DNA of 36,027 nucleotides from an uncultured Pelagibacteraceae bacterium. Its GTDB lineage: Bacteria; Pseudomonadota; Alphaproteobacteria; Pelagibacterales; Pelagibacteraceae. The notes beneath the pieces are model-generated. The model did no database searches. It was given only the letters and a program-made list of their open reading frames with translations, and had not been told where the DNA came from. Positions 9,886 to 20,570 of this stretch are shown piece after piece. The position numbers and the translations under genes were made by a program. The DNA is taken from assembly GCA_902574345.1 (NCBI GenBank), contig CACGNF010000008.1:1-36027 (forward strand), written 5' to 3'. Position 1 is the first letter of the stretch. Every line of letters starts with the position of its first letter.

Positions 9886-10773
9886 ATGATTGCTTTTAAC
9901 AAATACTATAATCAATTTAATATACTTTCTATATCTTTAGTCGTTATTTCATTATTTTTACTGACATTCAAAGGTCTTAACTTTGGAATAGATTTTAAGG
10001 GCGGAACATTAATTGAATTAAGATCAACTGACAGCAAAATTAATGTGTCATCTCTAAGAGATAATTTGAATTCCATGAATTTAGGTGATGTTTCAGTAAA
10101 AAATTTTGGAAATGAGACAGACTTTCTAATTAAATTTGAAATTAATAATAACAAAAATATCATTGAGGAAATCAAAGTAAATTTAGATAAATCATTTGGT
10201 AATACTTTTGATTTTAGAAGAGTTGAAAACGTAGGACCGAAAGTAAGTGCTGAGTTGCTTAAATCTGGGGTAATAGCTATCGCAGTTGCATTAACTTTAA
10301 TGTTAATTTACATTTGGATCAGATTTGAATGGCAATTTAGTTTAGGAGCTATATTAGCTTTGTTTCATGACGTGTTGGTAACTCTAGGTTTATTTTCATT
10401 GCTTGGTCTTGAAATTAATTTATCTATTATTGCTGCTGTATTAACTATCGTTGGTTACTCTATGAATGATACAGTGGTTATTTTTGATAGAGTAAGAGAA
10501 AATTTAAGAAAATATTCTGATATTAAGATTTACGATTTAACTAATATCTCCATCAATGAAACATTATCTAGAACCTTAATTACATCAATAACAACTTTAT
10601 TAGCTTTGCTATCAATATTTTTCTTTGGCGGTGAAATACTAAAAGGTTTTTCTTTGGCTATGATATTTGGTGTAATTTTTGGTACTTATTCATCTATCTA
10701 TATTGCCAATACAGTCTTAGTTAGACTAAGAGTTTCACAAAAAACTGTCTTAAGAGAAGACGAAAGTATTTAA
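9886..10773 (+). CDS. secF: Protein translocase subunit SecF
   Basis: NFGIDFKGGTLIELR, VGPKVSAELLKSG, GYSMNDTVVIFDRVREN. Confidence 0.96.
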   Translation: MIAFNKYYNQFNILSISLVVISLFLLTFKGLNFGIDFKGGTLIELRSTDSKINVSSLRDNLNSMNLGDVSVKNFGNETDFLIKFEINNNKNIIEEIKVNLDKSFGNTFDFRRVENVGPKVSAELLKSGVIAIAVALTLMLIYIWIRFEWQFSLGAILALFHDVLVTLGLFSLLGLEINLSIIAAVLTIVGYSMNDTVVIFDRVRENLRKYSDIKIYDLTNISINETLSRTLITSITTLLALLSIFFFGGEILKGFSLAMIFGVIFGTYSSIYIANTVLVRLRVSQKTVLREDESI

Positions 10774-11372
10774 TAAAGATTTTGAGCAGCTACCATAGTA
10801 AGCAGCATTGGTATTGACAACAAAGTATTAGTTCTCGAAAATAACATAGCTGTTCTTGCTGACTTGGCCTTAAGATCAGGTTCACACTCAACTATACCTA
10901 AAGCTCTTTTTTGATTAGGCCATATTACAAACCATACGTTAAATGCCATAACTAAGCCCAACCACATACCAATTCCAATAGCCGTATGTTTTGGAATGCC
11001 AGATCCTATACTTAATGTCATTGCATCATGCAAATATCCATTAAGACCTGCAAGTGCTAAACCTGACAGAACTGTAAATGCGGCACCCCATCTAAAATAA
11101 AATAATGCAGCTGGCGCAATTACTTTACCAATAGCTGGTTTCTGTTCATCTGGAATTTTTGCCATGTTTGGGATTTGAACAAAATTAAAATACCATAACA
11201 AGCCAATCCACATTATTCCAACTACCACATGCACAAATCTTGCAAACCAACTCCAAAAAAGTGCATCAAAACTAAAACCATCATTTTGATAAAATAAGCC
11301 TAAAAATAACAGAACCGCAATGGCTAAAGAAACGTGAACAGTTTTTGATAAAGATGAAAGTAAATTGCCCAT
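10770..11372 (-). CDS. PuuD-like (urate hydroxylase family) membrane protein, membrane domain only
   Basis: Multi-TM with FARFVHVVVGIMWIGLLWYFNFVQIP, FRWGAAFTVLSGLALAG and FNVWFVIWPNQKRALG, as in PuuD membrane domains; no CXXCH cytochrome c motif. Confidence 0.75.
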   Translation of the reverse strand: MGNLLSSLSKTVHVSLAIAVLLFLGLFYQNDGFSFDALFWSWFARFVHVVVGIMWIGLLWYFNFVQIPNMAKIPDEQKPAIGKVIAPAALFYFRWGAAFTVLSGLALAGLNGYLHDAMTLSIGSGIPKHTAIGIGMWLGLVMAFNVWFVIWPNQKRALGIVECEPDLKAKSARTAMLFSRTNTLLSIPMLLTMVAAQNLY

Positions 11373-11413
11373 ATTTAATTTTATACTGATTTAGAGTGAG
11401 ATGACAATGGTAT

Positions 11414-14269
11414 TTATTGTAAAAGATTTTTTAAAAACTTACCTGTATAACTTCCATTAACTTTACAAATTTCCTCAGGTTTTCCCTCAGCGATAATTTT
11501 TCCACCTTTTACACCACCCTCAGGACCCATATCGACAATATAATCTGCAGTTTTTATGACATCTAAGTTATGTTCTATAACAACCACTGTGTTACCTAAT
11601 GAAACAAATGTATGTAAAATTTCTAATAATTTTTTGATGTCGTGTTGGTGAAGACCAGTAGTTGGTTCATCTAATATGTACATTGTTCTTCCTGTCGATC
11701 TTTTTGATAATTCTTTAGCTAATTTAATTCTTTGTGCTTCACCTCCTGATAGAGTTGTAGCTTGTTGACCAATTTTTATATACCCTAAACCAACTTTTTT
11801 TAAGGTAAGCAATTTAGTCTTAATATTTGAAATATTTTCAAAATATTCACAACCCTCATCAACTGTCATGTTTAAAACATCCGCAATACTTTTATCTTTA
11901 AATTTTATCTCTAATGTTTCTCGATTATATCTGGTTCCTTTACACTCATCACATTGTATATAAACGTCTGGGAGAAAATGCATTTCATAAGTAATAACTC
12001 CATCTCCCTCACAAGCTTCACACCTACCTCCTTTGACATTAAAAGAGAACCTTCCTGGTTTATATCCTCTTGTTTTTGACTCGGGTAATCCTGTGAACCA
12101 ATCTCTAATTGGCCCGAAAGCTCCAGTATAAGTTGCTGGATTTGATCTTGGGGTACGACCAATTGGTGATTGATCAATATCAATTATCTTATCGATTAAT
12201 TCTGTACCTTTGAAACCTTTGAATGGTTTTGGAATTTTTCTAGATTTATTATTATTCAAAGTTAAGTTTAATGCGTTGTATAATGTCTGTAAGATTAACG
12301 TTGACTTACCACTTCCTGATACACCGGTGACACAAGTTAAACTACCTAAAGGTATTTTTAAATTAACATTATTCAAATTATTACCAGTCGCTCCTGTTAT
12401 TTCGAGAAACCTTCCATTTTTTGCTAATCTTCTTTTCTTGGGAACATCAATTCTTAATTTATTTGAAAGATATTTTCCTGTGATACTTATTTTATTTTTT
12501 GTTATCTCATCAAAAGTTCCTTGCGCAACAACTTCGCCACCTTTGTTTCCCGCTTCAGGACCAAGATCAATAATATGATCTGCATTTTCCATCGTTTCAG
12601 TATCATGCTCAACTACAATAACTGTATTTCCCAAATCTCGTAATCTTTTAAGAGCATTGATCAGTTTTACATTATCTTTTTGATGCAAACCAATAGATGG
12701 TTCATCTAAGACGTATAGCACTCCAGTTAAACCAGAGCCAATTTGAGATGCCAAACGGATTCTTTGTGCTTCCCCACCTGATAAAGTACCAGACTCTCTT
12801 GATAATGTTAAATAATCAAGACCAACATTTAAAAGAAAATTTAATCTTTCATTAATTTCTTTGAGGATATGTTCGGCAATTTTGACTTGTCTTTTATCTA
12901 AATTGAATTTTAAATTTTCAAACCACTTTGCAGCATCTAAAATTGATTTTTCAGTGACTTCACTAATGTGTAAGCCGTCAATTTTCACACATAATGCTTC
13001 ATCTTTTAATCTATGACCATTACATCTCTCACATTTAGTATCTGACTGATATTGGGCTATTTCTTCTCTTTTCCAATCACTATCAGTTTCTAAATATCTT
13101 CTCTCTAAATTATTTATTACCCCTTCAAATGTCTTTTTATGTGAGTATTTTTCATAACCATCATCATAGGAAAATTTGATTTCTTCATCATCAGATCCAT
13201 AAAGAATAATATCCTTTATTTTTTTTGAGAGTTTTGACCATTTTTCATCTAATGAAAAGTTATAATGTTTTGCTAAAGAAGATAATGTTTGTGCATAATA
13301 TAGAGTGGTTGTTTTAGCCCAGGGTTCTATAGCTCCATCCGCAATACTTTTTTTATGATTTGGTACCACTAAATTTGGATCAACATTTAGTTTAATTCCA
13401 ATTCCCTCACATTCTTCACAAGCACCAAAAGGACTATTAAATGAGAAAAGTCTTGGCTCAATTTCCTCAATTGTAAAGCCACTTTCAGGACATGCAAATT
13501 TAGTCGAAAATATTAATTTTTCTACTTTTCTATATTTTTTTGGTAAGGTTTCATCTTCATATTCAACGAATACTAATCCATTCGCTAAATTTACCGATGA
13601 TTCAATACTTTCAGCTAATCTGTTTCCTAAAGATGAATTTAGAACTATCCTATCGACCAGAATATATATGTCATGCTTAATTTTCTTATTTAATTCAGGA
13701 ACTTTATCAATATCATAAATTACATCGTCTACTTTTATTTTTCGAAATCCTCTTTTTTTATAATTTAGGATTTCTTTTTTATATTCTCCCTTTCTCCCTC
13801 TGACTACTGGAGCGTAAATATATATTGTTGACTTTTTTGGCAGCTCTTTAATTTTATCTACAATTTGTGTAATTGTTTGTGATGTTATTGGTTTACCTGT
13901 AAAAGGAGAGTAGGGTATACCTGCTCTTGCATATAAAACACGCATGTAATCATATATTTCAGTAACTGTAGCAACAGTTGATCTTGGATTTTTGGAAGTA
14001 TTTTTTTGTTCTATTGATATAGCTGGGCTTAACCCCTCAATTAAATCAACATTTGGCTTTTTCATTTTATCTAAAAATTGTCTTGCATAAGCGGATAAAC
14101 TCTCAACATACCGTCTTTGACCTTCTGCATAGACTGTATCAAAGGCTAAAGACGACTTTCCTGATCCTGATAGACCAGTTATGACAACAAATTTATCTTT
14201 GGGTATCTCTAAAGAAACATTTTTTAAATTGTGTTCTTTAGCTCCCTTAATAACTATCTTTTTCATCAT
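11414..14269 (-). CDS. uvrA: Excinuclease ABC subunit A
   Basis: Two ABC ATPase modules ([28 protein letters not shown]), two LSGGEAQRI signatures, zinc-finger [11 protein letters not shown]...[10 protein letters not shown]. Confidence 0.98.
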   Translation of the reverse strand: MMKKIVIKGAKEHNLKNVSLEIPKDKFVVITGLSGSGKSSLAFDTVYAEGQRRYVESLSAYARQFLDKMKKPNVDLIEGLSPAISIEQKNTSKNPRSTVATVTEIYDYMRVLYARAGIPYSPFTGKPITSQTITQIVDKIKELPKKSTIYIYAPVVRGRKGEYKKEILNYKKRGFRKIKVDDVIYDIDKVPELNKKIKHDIYILVDRIVLNSSLGNRLAESIESSVNLANGLVFVEYEDETLPKKYRKVEKLIFSTKFACPESGFTIEEIEPRLFSFNSPFGACEECEGIGIKLNVDPNLVVPNHKKSIADGAIEPWAKTTTLYYAQTLSSLAKHYNFSLDEKWSKLSKKIKDIILYGSDDEEIKFSYDDGYEKYSHKKTFEGVINNLERRYLETDSDWKREEIAQYQSDTKCERCNGHRLKDEALCVKIDGLHISEVTEKSILDAAKWFENLKFNLDKRQVKIAEHILKEINERLNFLLNVGLDYLTLSRESGTLSGGEAQRIRLASQIGSGLTGVLYVLDEPSIGLHQKDNVKLINALKRLRDLGNTVIVVEHDTETMENADHIIDLGPEAGNKGGEVVAQGTFDEITKNKISITGKYLSNKLRIDVPKKRRLAKNGRFLEITGATGNNLNNVNLKIPLGSLTCVTGVSGSGKSTLILQTLYNALNLTLNNNKSRKIPKPFKGFKGTELIDKIIDIDQSPIGRTPRSNPATYTGAFGPIRDWFTGLPESKTRGYKPGRFSFNVKGGRCEACEGDGVITYEMHFLPDVYIQCDECKGTRYNRETLEIKFKDKSIADVLNMTVDEGCEYFENISNIKTKLLTLKKVGLGYIKIGQQATTLSGGEAQRIKLAKELSKRSTGRTMYILDEPTTGLHQHDIKKLLEILHTFVSLGNTVVVIEHNLDVIKTADYIVDMGPEGGVKGGKIIAEGKPEEICKVNGSYTGKFLKNLLQ

Positions 14270-14319
14270 AATTTTTGTTGCTTTGACTTAATAAAATTAA
14301 TATTCAGAGTAAATTGTGG

Positions 14320-14325
14320 TATAAT
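14320..14325 (+). promoter_or_regulatory. Candidate extended -10 element (TGGTATAAT) for ssb
   Basis: TGGTATAAT about 35 nt upstream of the ssb ATG in the uvrA/ssb divergent spacer; no clear -35. Confidence 0.4.
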
Positions 14326-14359
14326 TCTAATTAACAAATTTAACAAATATTAAAATATT

Positions 14360-14809
14360 ATGGCTGGAAGTTTAAATAAAGTACTTTTAATTGGTCGTTT
14401 GGGCGCAGATCCAGAGATCAAACAAATGGTAAATGGCAAAAGTGTTGCACGATTAAGTCTGGCAACAAGTCAATCTTGGAAAGATAAGAATACTGGTGAA
14501 AAAAAAGAAAAAACAGAATGGCACCGTATAGTTGTATTCAATGAAGGATTGGTAAATGTTGTTCAACAATATTTAAAAAAGGGAGCCCAAATATATGTTG
14601 AAGGACAATTAACGACTCGAAAATGGAAAGATGAGCAGTCTGGTCAAGACAAATACTCGACTGAAATTGTTATTCAAGGATATAACTCATCTTTAACTAT
14701 GTTAGGTGGAGGTAATTCAGGTGGAAGTATTTCAAATGATAATACTCAATCTAATAATGATGACATGTCACAAATTTCAAATGACATGGATGATGAAATT
14801 CCATTTTAA
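14360..14809 (+). CDS. ssb: Single-stranded DNA-binding protein
   Basis: [34 protein letters not shown] fold and acidic C-terminal tip DDEIPF. Confidence 0.97.
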   Translation: MAGSLNKVLLIGRLGADPEIKQMVNGKSVARLSLATSQSWKDKNTGEKKEKTEWHRIVVFNEGLVNVVQQYLKKGAQIYVEGQLTTRKWKDEQSGQDKYSTEIVIQGYNSSLTMLGGGNSGGSISNDNTQSNNDDMSQISNDMDDEIPF

Positions 14810-14814
14810 TATTT

Positions 14815-17394
14815 ATGCAAAAAACTGAAATTCCTGAGGATAAGAATATAAAATTAATCTCAATGCATGATGAGATGAGCTCATCTTATCTATCTTATGC
14901 AATGAGTGTTATAGTCAGTAGAGCACTTCCTGATATACGAGATGGTTTAAAACCAGTTCATAGAAGAATTTTGTATGCGATGTACAAAGGTGGATATGAT
15001 TGGTCAAAACAATTTAGAAAATCTGCAAGAATTGTTGGAGATGTTATTGGTAAGTATCACCCGCATGGAGATCAGTCAGTTTATGATGCTCTAGTAAGAA
15101 TGGTTCAGGATTTTTCAATGAGCCTTCCTTTAGTTGATGGACAAGGAAATTTTGGATCTATTGATGGCGATCCCGCTGCTGCAATGAGATATACAGAAAC
15201 TAGATTATCTAAAGTTTCACAATATTTAATTGATGATATCGAAAAGAATACAATTTCATTCAAAAATAATTACGACGAAACTGAGAAAGAACCAACAGTT
15301 TTACCAGCTCAATTTCCAAATTTATTAGTAAATGGTGCAGGTGGAATTGCTGTTGGAATGGCAACTAGCATACCACCACATAATCTAGGTGAAATAATTA
15401 ACGGGACATTAGCTTTAATTGAAAATAAAGATATAAAAATTAAAGATCTTATGAAGCACATACCTGGACCTGATTTTCCAACAGGAGGAGTAATAATTGG
15501 AAAAGATATGATCAAACAAGGTTATAACAAAGGCAGAGGTTCTTTTAAAATTAGAGGTGAAATTTCTATAGAAAGTTTAAAAAATGGAAGAGAAAGATTG
15601 GTTATCACATCAATTCCTTACCAAGTTAATAAATCTGTTTTGAATGAGAGAATTGCTCAGCTTGTTAGAGAAAAAAAAATTGAGGGTATAAGAGATATAA
15701 GAGATGAGTCTAATCGAGAAGGAATCAGAGTTTCAATAGATTTGAGAAGTGGGGTAGAACCCGAAACAGTAAAAAGACAACTTTACAAGAATACACAAAT
15801 TGAAAGTTCATTTGGATTTAATACACTTGCAATAGTTGATGGCAAACCTGAAACTTGTAACTTAAAAGATTTCTTATCAAATTTTTTATCCTTTAGAGAG
15901 GACGTTGTAGTCAAAAAAACAAAATTTGATTTACAAAAAGCAGAAGAGCGAGCACATATCTTAATAGGTTTATCGGTATCAGTTGAAAATTTAGACAAAG
16001 TTATCAAAATAATCAGATCATCAAAAAATCCAGAAGATGCAAAGAAATCTCTTTTACAAACCAAATGGAAAATTAATAAGTCAAAAAAATTAATTTCACT
16101 TGTAGAAAGTTCAAAATCAAAAACTTTATACTCCTTATCAACTTTACAAGTGAATGCTATTTTAGAATTAAGATTACAAAAACTGACAGCGTTAGGAATA
16201 AATGAAATTGAAATAGAAATTAAAAAGTTAGCTGAATTAATTACGAAATATAAAAAAATAATTTCATCTAAAAAAGAATTGTTAAAAGTAATCAGTGAAG
16301 AGTTAAAGAATATTAAAGATAAATATTCATCACCTCGAAGAACTAAAATAATTGATGCTGTATTAAATTACGATATAGAAGAAACCATTCAAAAACAATC
16401 TGTATTGATTACTGTTACATTGCAGGGTTACATTAAACGTGGATCTTTGAATAGTGTTAAGACACAAAAAAGAGGAGGTAAAGGAAAAACTGGCATGACT
16501 ACTAGAAACGAAGACTCTGTAGTTCAAACTCTATCAGTTAATACCCATACCTCAGTTTTGTTTTTCTCTACAGAAGGTTTAGTTTATAGAATAAAAGCTT
16601 GGAAAATACCTGAGGGATCTTCAGTTTCTAAGGGAAAATCGTTGTTTAATATTCTTCCACTAAAAAACCATCAGTCAATAAGTTCTATTATGCCTTTTCC
16701 CGATAATGAATCTGAAATGAAAAATTATCAAATTGTATTTGCTACTGCTCAAGGGAAAATTAGAAAAAATAGTTTAGAGGATTTTTCTTCAATCAATACA
16801 TCTGGAAAAATTGCAATGAAATTAGACAATAATGATAAAATTGTTGGAGTTAAAATTTGCAAGGATGATCAAGATATAATTTTAAGTACCAAATTAGGAA
16901 AATGCATACGTTTTGAGTCTAAAAAATTGAGAGTTTTTAAGGGTAGATCCTCTAAAGGGATTAAAGGTATTGTTTTGTCTCCAAACGATCAAATTGTCTC
17001 TCTTTCAATTATAGATAATGATAAATCTAAAAAAAATGGGAAGAAGTCAAAAGATGAGCAATCAGAATTAAAAGCTAAAGAAAAGTTCATATTATCAATA
17101 ACAGAAAATGGTTTTGGTAAAAAAACTAGTCATACAGAATATAGAGTAACTAATAGAGGTGGGAAGGGAATTATCGGAATTATAAATTCACCAAGAAATG
17201 GTAATATCTCATCCTCTTTCCCTGTATATGATGGTGATGAAATACTTATATCGACTAACAAAGGAAGAGTAATACGTGTAGCGGTAAAAGAAATCAGAAC
17301 TGCGGGTAGAAATACTCAGGGTGTTAGAATTATTAAATTAACTGGAGAAGAAAAAGTTGTTTCAGCTGATAAAATAGATGATAACTTAGTTTAA
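14815..17394 (+). CDS. gyrA: DNA gyrase subunit A
   Basis: [30 protein letters not shown], catalytic Tyr in [12 protein letters not shown], GyrA-box-like QKRGGKG. Confidence 0.98.
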   Translation: MQKTEIPEDKNIKLISMHDEMSSSYLSYAMSVIVSRALPDIRDGLKPVHRRILYAMYKGGYDWSKQFRKSARIVGDVIGKYHPHGDQSVYDALVRMVQDFSMSLPLVDGQGNFGSIDGDPAAAMRYTETRLSKVSQYLIDDIEKNTISFKNNYDETEKEPTVLPAQFPNLLVNGAGGIAVGMATSIPPHNLGEIINGTLALIENKDIKIKDLMKHIPGPDFPTGGVIIGKDMIKQGYNKGRGSFKIRGEISIESLKNGRERLVITSIPYQVNKSVLNERIAQLVREKKIEGIRDIRDESNREGIRVSIDLRSGVEPETVKRQLYKNTQIESSFGFNTLAIVDGKPETCNLKDFLSNFLSFREDVVVKKTKFDLQKAEERAHILIGLSVSVENLDKVIKIIRSSKNPEDAKKSLLQTKWKINKSKKLISLVESSKSKTLYSLSTLQVNAILELRLQKLTALGINEIEIEIKKLAELITKYKKIISSKKELLKVISEELKNIKDKYSSPRRTKIIDAVLNYDIEETIQKQSVLITVTLQGYIKRGSLNSVKTQKRGGKGKTGMTTRNEDSVVQTLSVNTHTSVLFFSTEGLVYRIKAWKIPEGSSVSKGKSLFNILPLKNHQSISSIMPFPDNESEMKNYQIVFATAQGKIRKNSLEDFSSINTSGKIAMKLDNNDKIVGVKICKDDQDIILSTKLGKCIRFESKKLRVFKGRSSKGIKGIVLSPNDQIVSLSIIDNDKSKKNGKKSKDEQSELKAKEKFILSITENGFGKKTSHTEYRVTNRGGKGIIGIINSPRNGNISSSFPVYDGDEILISTNKGRVIRVAVKEIRTAGRNTQGVRIIKLTGEEKVVSADKIDDNLV

Positions 17395-17888
17395 TGAATA
17401 AAGTTGCAATCTATCCTGGAACATTTGATCCAATTACGTTTGGCCATATTGATGTTATTAAAAAAGGTTTAAAACTTTTTGATAAAATTGTCGTTGCAGT
17501 ATCTAACGTTGAAAATAAGGATTATTTATTCGATTCTGATGAACGAATTGAAATTGTAAAAAAAGCTTTATTTTATGATTTGAAACTCAACAAAAAAAAA
17601 GTTGTCGTAATTTCTTTTAGCTCTTTAACCACTGAATTATGCAAAAAATATAAATCAAATATTATTCTAAGAGGATTAAGAGCAGTTTCAGATTTTGAAT
17701 ATGAATTTCAACTAGCAGGGATGAATAGAAAATTAAATAAAAATATTGAAACTCTTTTTTTAATGTCGGATGTCGAAAATCAGATTATTTCATCAAGATT
17801 TGTCAAAGAAATAGTAAATTTAAAAGGTGATATCAAAAAATTTACTACTAAAAGTACAATTAAATTATTAAAAAGAAAATATGAATAG
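17394..17888 (+). CDS. coaD: Pantetheine-phosphate adenylyltransferase
   Basis: YPGTFDPITFGHIDVI, RGLRAVSDFEYEFQLAGMNR, ISSRFVKEI. Confidence 0.96.
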   Translation: MNKVAIYPGTFDPITFGHIDVIKKGLKLFDKIVVAVSNVENKDYLFDSDERIEIVKKALFYDLKLNKKKVVVISFSSLTTELCKKYKSNIILRGLRAVSDFEYEFQLAGMNRKLNKNIETLFLMSDVENQIISSRFVKEIVNLKGDIKKFTTKSTIKLLKRKYE

Positions 17889-18441
17889 AATTTTAATAAA
17901 TATATTAATTTTCTTTTTTTTAACCATAAACCAAGTAATGTCAGAGGAGAATATTATGATTTTGAAACTTAAAGATGGAGATGTTAAAATTGAATTATTT
18001 GAAGATGTAGCACCTAATCATGTTAAAAGAATTAAAGATTTAGCCAATAGTGGTAAATATGATAATGTTGTTTTTCACAGAGTTATTGATGGTTTCATGG
18101 CACAAACTGGTGATGTAAAATTTGGAAATTCATCATCAAGTGATTTTAATTTAAGAATGGCAGGGATGGGAGGTTCAGATTTACCAGACCTAAAACAAGA
18201 ATTTAATAACTTACCTCATGATAGAGGAACTTTATCAATGGCTAGATCACAAGATCCAAATAGTGCAAATAGTCAATTTTTCATTTGTTTTAAACCTGCT
18301 CCTTTTCTAGATAACCAATATACAGTTTTTGGAAAAGTGATCGAGGGAATGGAATTTGTTGATAAAATTAAACGTGGTGATGAAAATAATAATGGTGCCG
18401 TCACAGACCCAGATAAAATAATTAGTTTTAAATCATTATAA
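17881..18441 (+). CDS. Peptidyl-prolyl cis-trans isomerase (cyclophilin), predicted signal peptide
   Basis: VVFHRVIDGFMAQTGD, NSANSQFFICFKPAPFLDNQYTVFGKV; hydrophobic N-terminus ILINILIFFFLTINQ. Confidence 0.93.
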   Translation: MNRILINILIFFFLTINQVMSEENIMILKLKDGDVKIELFEDVAPNHVKRIKDLANSGKYDNVVFHRVIDGFMAQTGDVKFGNSSSSDFNLRMAGMGGSDLPDLKQEFNNLPHDRGTLSMARSQDPNSANSQFFICFKPAPFLDNQYTVFGKVIEGMEFVDKIKRGDENNNGAVTDPDKIISFKSL

Positions 18442-18447
18442 TATTTA

Positions 18448-19560
18448 ATGGCATTAAAAGAATTTGCCTTTAAATTATTGAACAAAGATGGCTATGCAAG
18501 AGAAGGAATTATAGAAACGCATAGAGGTATTATTAGAACTCCTGCTTTTATGCCAGTTGGAACTCAGGCAACTGTAAAAGCTTGTACGATTGACGATATT
18601 AAAAAAACTGGCTCAGATATAATTTTAGCTAATACATATCATTTAATGATCCGTCCAGGAGTTGAACGAATTCAAAATGCTGGTGGATTACATTCCTTTA
18701 TGAATTGTGATTTGCCAATACTTACTGACTCAGGTGGTTTTCAAGTAATGTCTCTTTCAAAATTAAATAAAATAGACCGAGAAAAAGGTGCAATTTTTAA
18801 CTCTCATGTTGATGGAAAAAAATTTTATTTGAGCCCTGAAGAAAGTGTAAAAATTCAACTTGGCTTGAACTCAGATATTGTAATGATCATGGATGAATGT
18901 CCTAAGAAAACAAATGACTATGAACTGATTAAAAAATCAATGGAACTATCATTATATTGGGCTGATAGATCCAAAAAAGCCTTTGGAAAAAATCCTCATA
19001 AAGCTCTTTTTGGCATAGTCCAAGGAGGTCTTTTTAAAGATTTGAGACTTTTGTCTCTAAAAGGTTTGTTAAATCTAAATTTTGATGGATATGCCATTGG
19101 TGGTCTTGCAGTTGGTGAAACACAAGAGGAAATGTTTAAAGTTTTGGATGACATCAAGGAAAATCTTCCAGAAAATAAACCACATTATTTAATGGGTGTG
19201 GGCACACCTTCTGATATTTTAGGTGCAGTTAAAAGAGGAATAGACATGTTTGATTGTGTAATGCCGACTAGATCAGGGAGAACAGGTCTGGCTTTTACAT
19301 GGAATGGAAGAATAAATATTAAAAATAATAAATATCAAAATGACAATTCACCTCTTGATGAAAAGTGTAAAAATTTAAATTTAAACAAATATTCAAAAAA
19401 TTATTTGAATCATTTATTCAATACTAATGAAATTTTAGGGTCGATGCTTTTAACGTTAAATAATATCAACTTTTATCAAGAATTAATGAGCGAAATAAGA
19501 AAAAATATTCAAAAAGGCACTTTTAATGAATTTCATGATAAATACATAGATAAGTTGTGA
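18448..19560 (+). CDS. tgt: tRNA-guanine transglycosylase (bacterial type) with altered zinc site
   Basis: PILTDSGGFQVMSL, GIVQGGLF, YAIGGLAVGE, GIDMFDCVMPTRSGRTGLAFTWNG. Confidence 0.96.
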   Translation: MALKEFAFKLLNKDGYAREGIIETHRGIIRTPAFMPVGTQATVKACTIDDIKKTGSDIILANTYHLMIRPGVERIQNAGGLHSFMNCDLPILTDSGGFQVMSLSKLNKIDREKGAIFNSHVDGKKFYLSPEESVKIQLGLNSDIVMIMDECPKKTNDYELIKKSMELSLYWADRSKKAFGKNPHKALFGIVQGGLFKDLRLLSLKGLLNLNFDGYAIGGLAVGETQEEMFKVLDDIKENLPENKPHYLMGVGTPSDILGAVKRGIDMFDCVMPTRSGRTGLAFTWNGRINIKNNKYQNDNSPLDEKCKNLNLNKYSKNYLNHLFNTNEILGSMLLTLNNINFYQELMSEIRKNIQKGTFNEFHDKYIDKL

Positions 19561-19591
19561 TAAAGAAACTATATGTCTCATCAATTCCCAT

Positions 19592-19619
19592 TTGAAATAT
19601 TAAAATAAATATGTATATA
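19592..19619 (+). promoter_or_regulatory. Candidate sigma70-type promoter for tRNA-Lys (TTGAAA-N16-TATATA)
   Basis: TTGAAA at 19592-19597, 16-bp spacer, TATATA at 19614-19619, 12 nt before tRNA-Lys. Confidence 0.45.
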
Positions 19620-19631
19620 CGAAGTAATTTT

Positions 19632-19707
<76 letters not shown>

Positions 19708-19718
19708 TCAATTAATAC

Positions 19719-20540
19719 TTATATTTTAATTGGTGGGTAATCCAGAATTATACTATTTGTCCACTCATTTATTTTTTTAATGCGATTGTCAGGTGAGGGG
19801 TGTGTACTAAGAAATTCAGATTGTTTTTTTCCCTTACTAAATATTTTCATTCTTTGCCAAATTTTAGGTGTTTCTCTTATATCGTAACCAGACAAAGAGG
19901 CAAAAATCATACCCAAATAGTCAGCTTCAGTTTCTTGTTTTCTATTAAAAGGGTTCATTATACCTAATTGAGAGACCATACCAATAGTATTCATACCTGT
20001 TGTTCTATTAACTTGAGATAATTTTCCACCAGATAATATATCAATAACATTTGTCCCTACGTTTAAAACAACACCTCTGCTCGCTCGTTCTACCGAGTGT
20101 TTTGCTACAGCATGTGCAATTTCATGACCCATGACAGCAGCTAAGCCATCAGTATTTTTAGTTACTTCTAATATGCCTGAAAAAACTGCTATTTTACCTC
20201 CTGGCATACAAAATGCATTTCTCATATTTTTTTTATCGATTAATATATATTCCCAATCAAAACCAACTGTCGGATCATCAAGTTTTGATTGATAAAAATA
20301 TTCTCCTATAGAATTTTCCATTCTTTTGCCAATTTCTTTAATTTGATTAAGTTTTGGTCCTGTTATTAATTTTTCTTTTTCCTTAATTTTTTCAAAAATT
20401 TGGGCTGCCTGAGCATTTAATTTAGCTTCAGGGATTAGTTTTAATTGTTTTCGATCAGTGATTGGTGCAGTAGCACATGAATTCAGAGCTAAACTACAAC
20501 AAGTACAACCAACATAAGTTAAGAATTTTCTTCTATCCAT
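19719..20540 (-). CDS. M48 family metallopeptidase, predicted twin-arginine lipoprotein
   Basis: HEIAHAVAKHSVERASR zinc motif, downstream NRKQETEADYLG; N-terminus MDRRKFLTYVGCTCCSLALNSCA. Confidence 0.92.
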   Translation of the reverse strand: MDRRKFLTYVGCTCCSLALNSCATAPITDRKQLKLIPEAKLNAQAAQIFEKIKEKEKLITGPKLNQIKEIGKRMENSIGEYFYQSKLDDPTVGFDWEYILIDKKNMRNAFCMPGGKIAVFSGILEVTKNTDGLAAVMGHEIAHAVAKHSVERASRGVVLNVGTNVIDILSGGKLSQVNRTTGMNTIGMVSQLGIMNPFNRKQETEADYLGMIFASLSGYDIRETPKIWQRMKIFSKGKKQSEFLSTHPSPDNRIKKINEWTNSIILDYPPIKI

Positions 20541-20570
20541 TTTTAATTATCATTGATAATATATTTCATA

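Noticed and set aside
11911-12183. 90-aa minus ORF inside uvrA
   Set aside because: Alternative frame within the strongly supported uvrA coding sequence.
12210-12578. 122-aa plus ORF antisense to uvrA
   Set aside because: Antisense shadow ORF over a conserved ABC ATPase region; composition follows uvrA codons.
13440-13500. UvrA first zinc motif reads CPES...GACEEC (one Cys replaced by Ser)
   Set aside because: From memory many alphaproteobacterial UvrA proteins read CPVSGFTI here, so this is likely class-typical and not a new loss.
15309-16064. Minus ORFs (15309-15515, 15783-16064) antisense to gyrA
   Set aside because: Shadow ORFs in conserved gyrA sequence; no ribosome site or protein family recognised.
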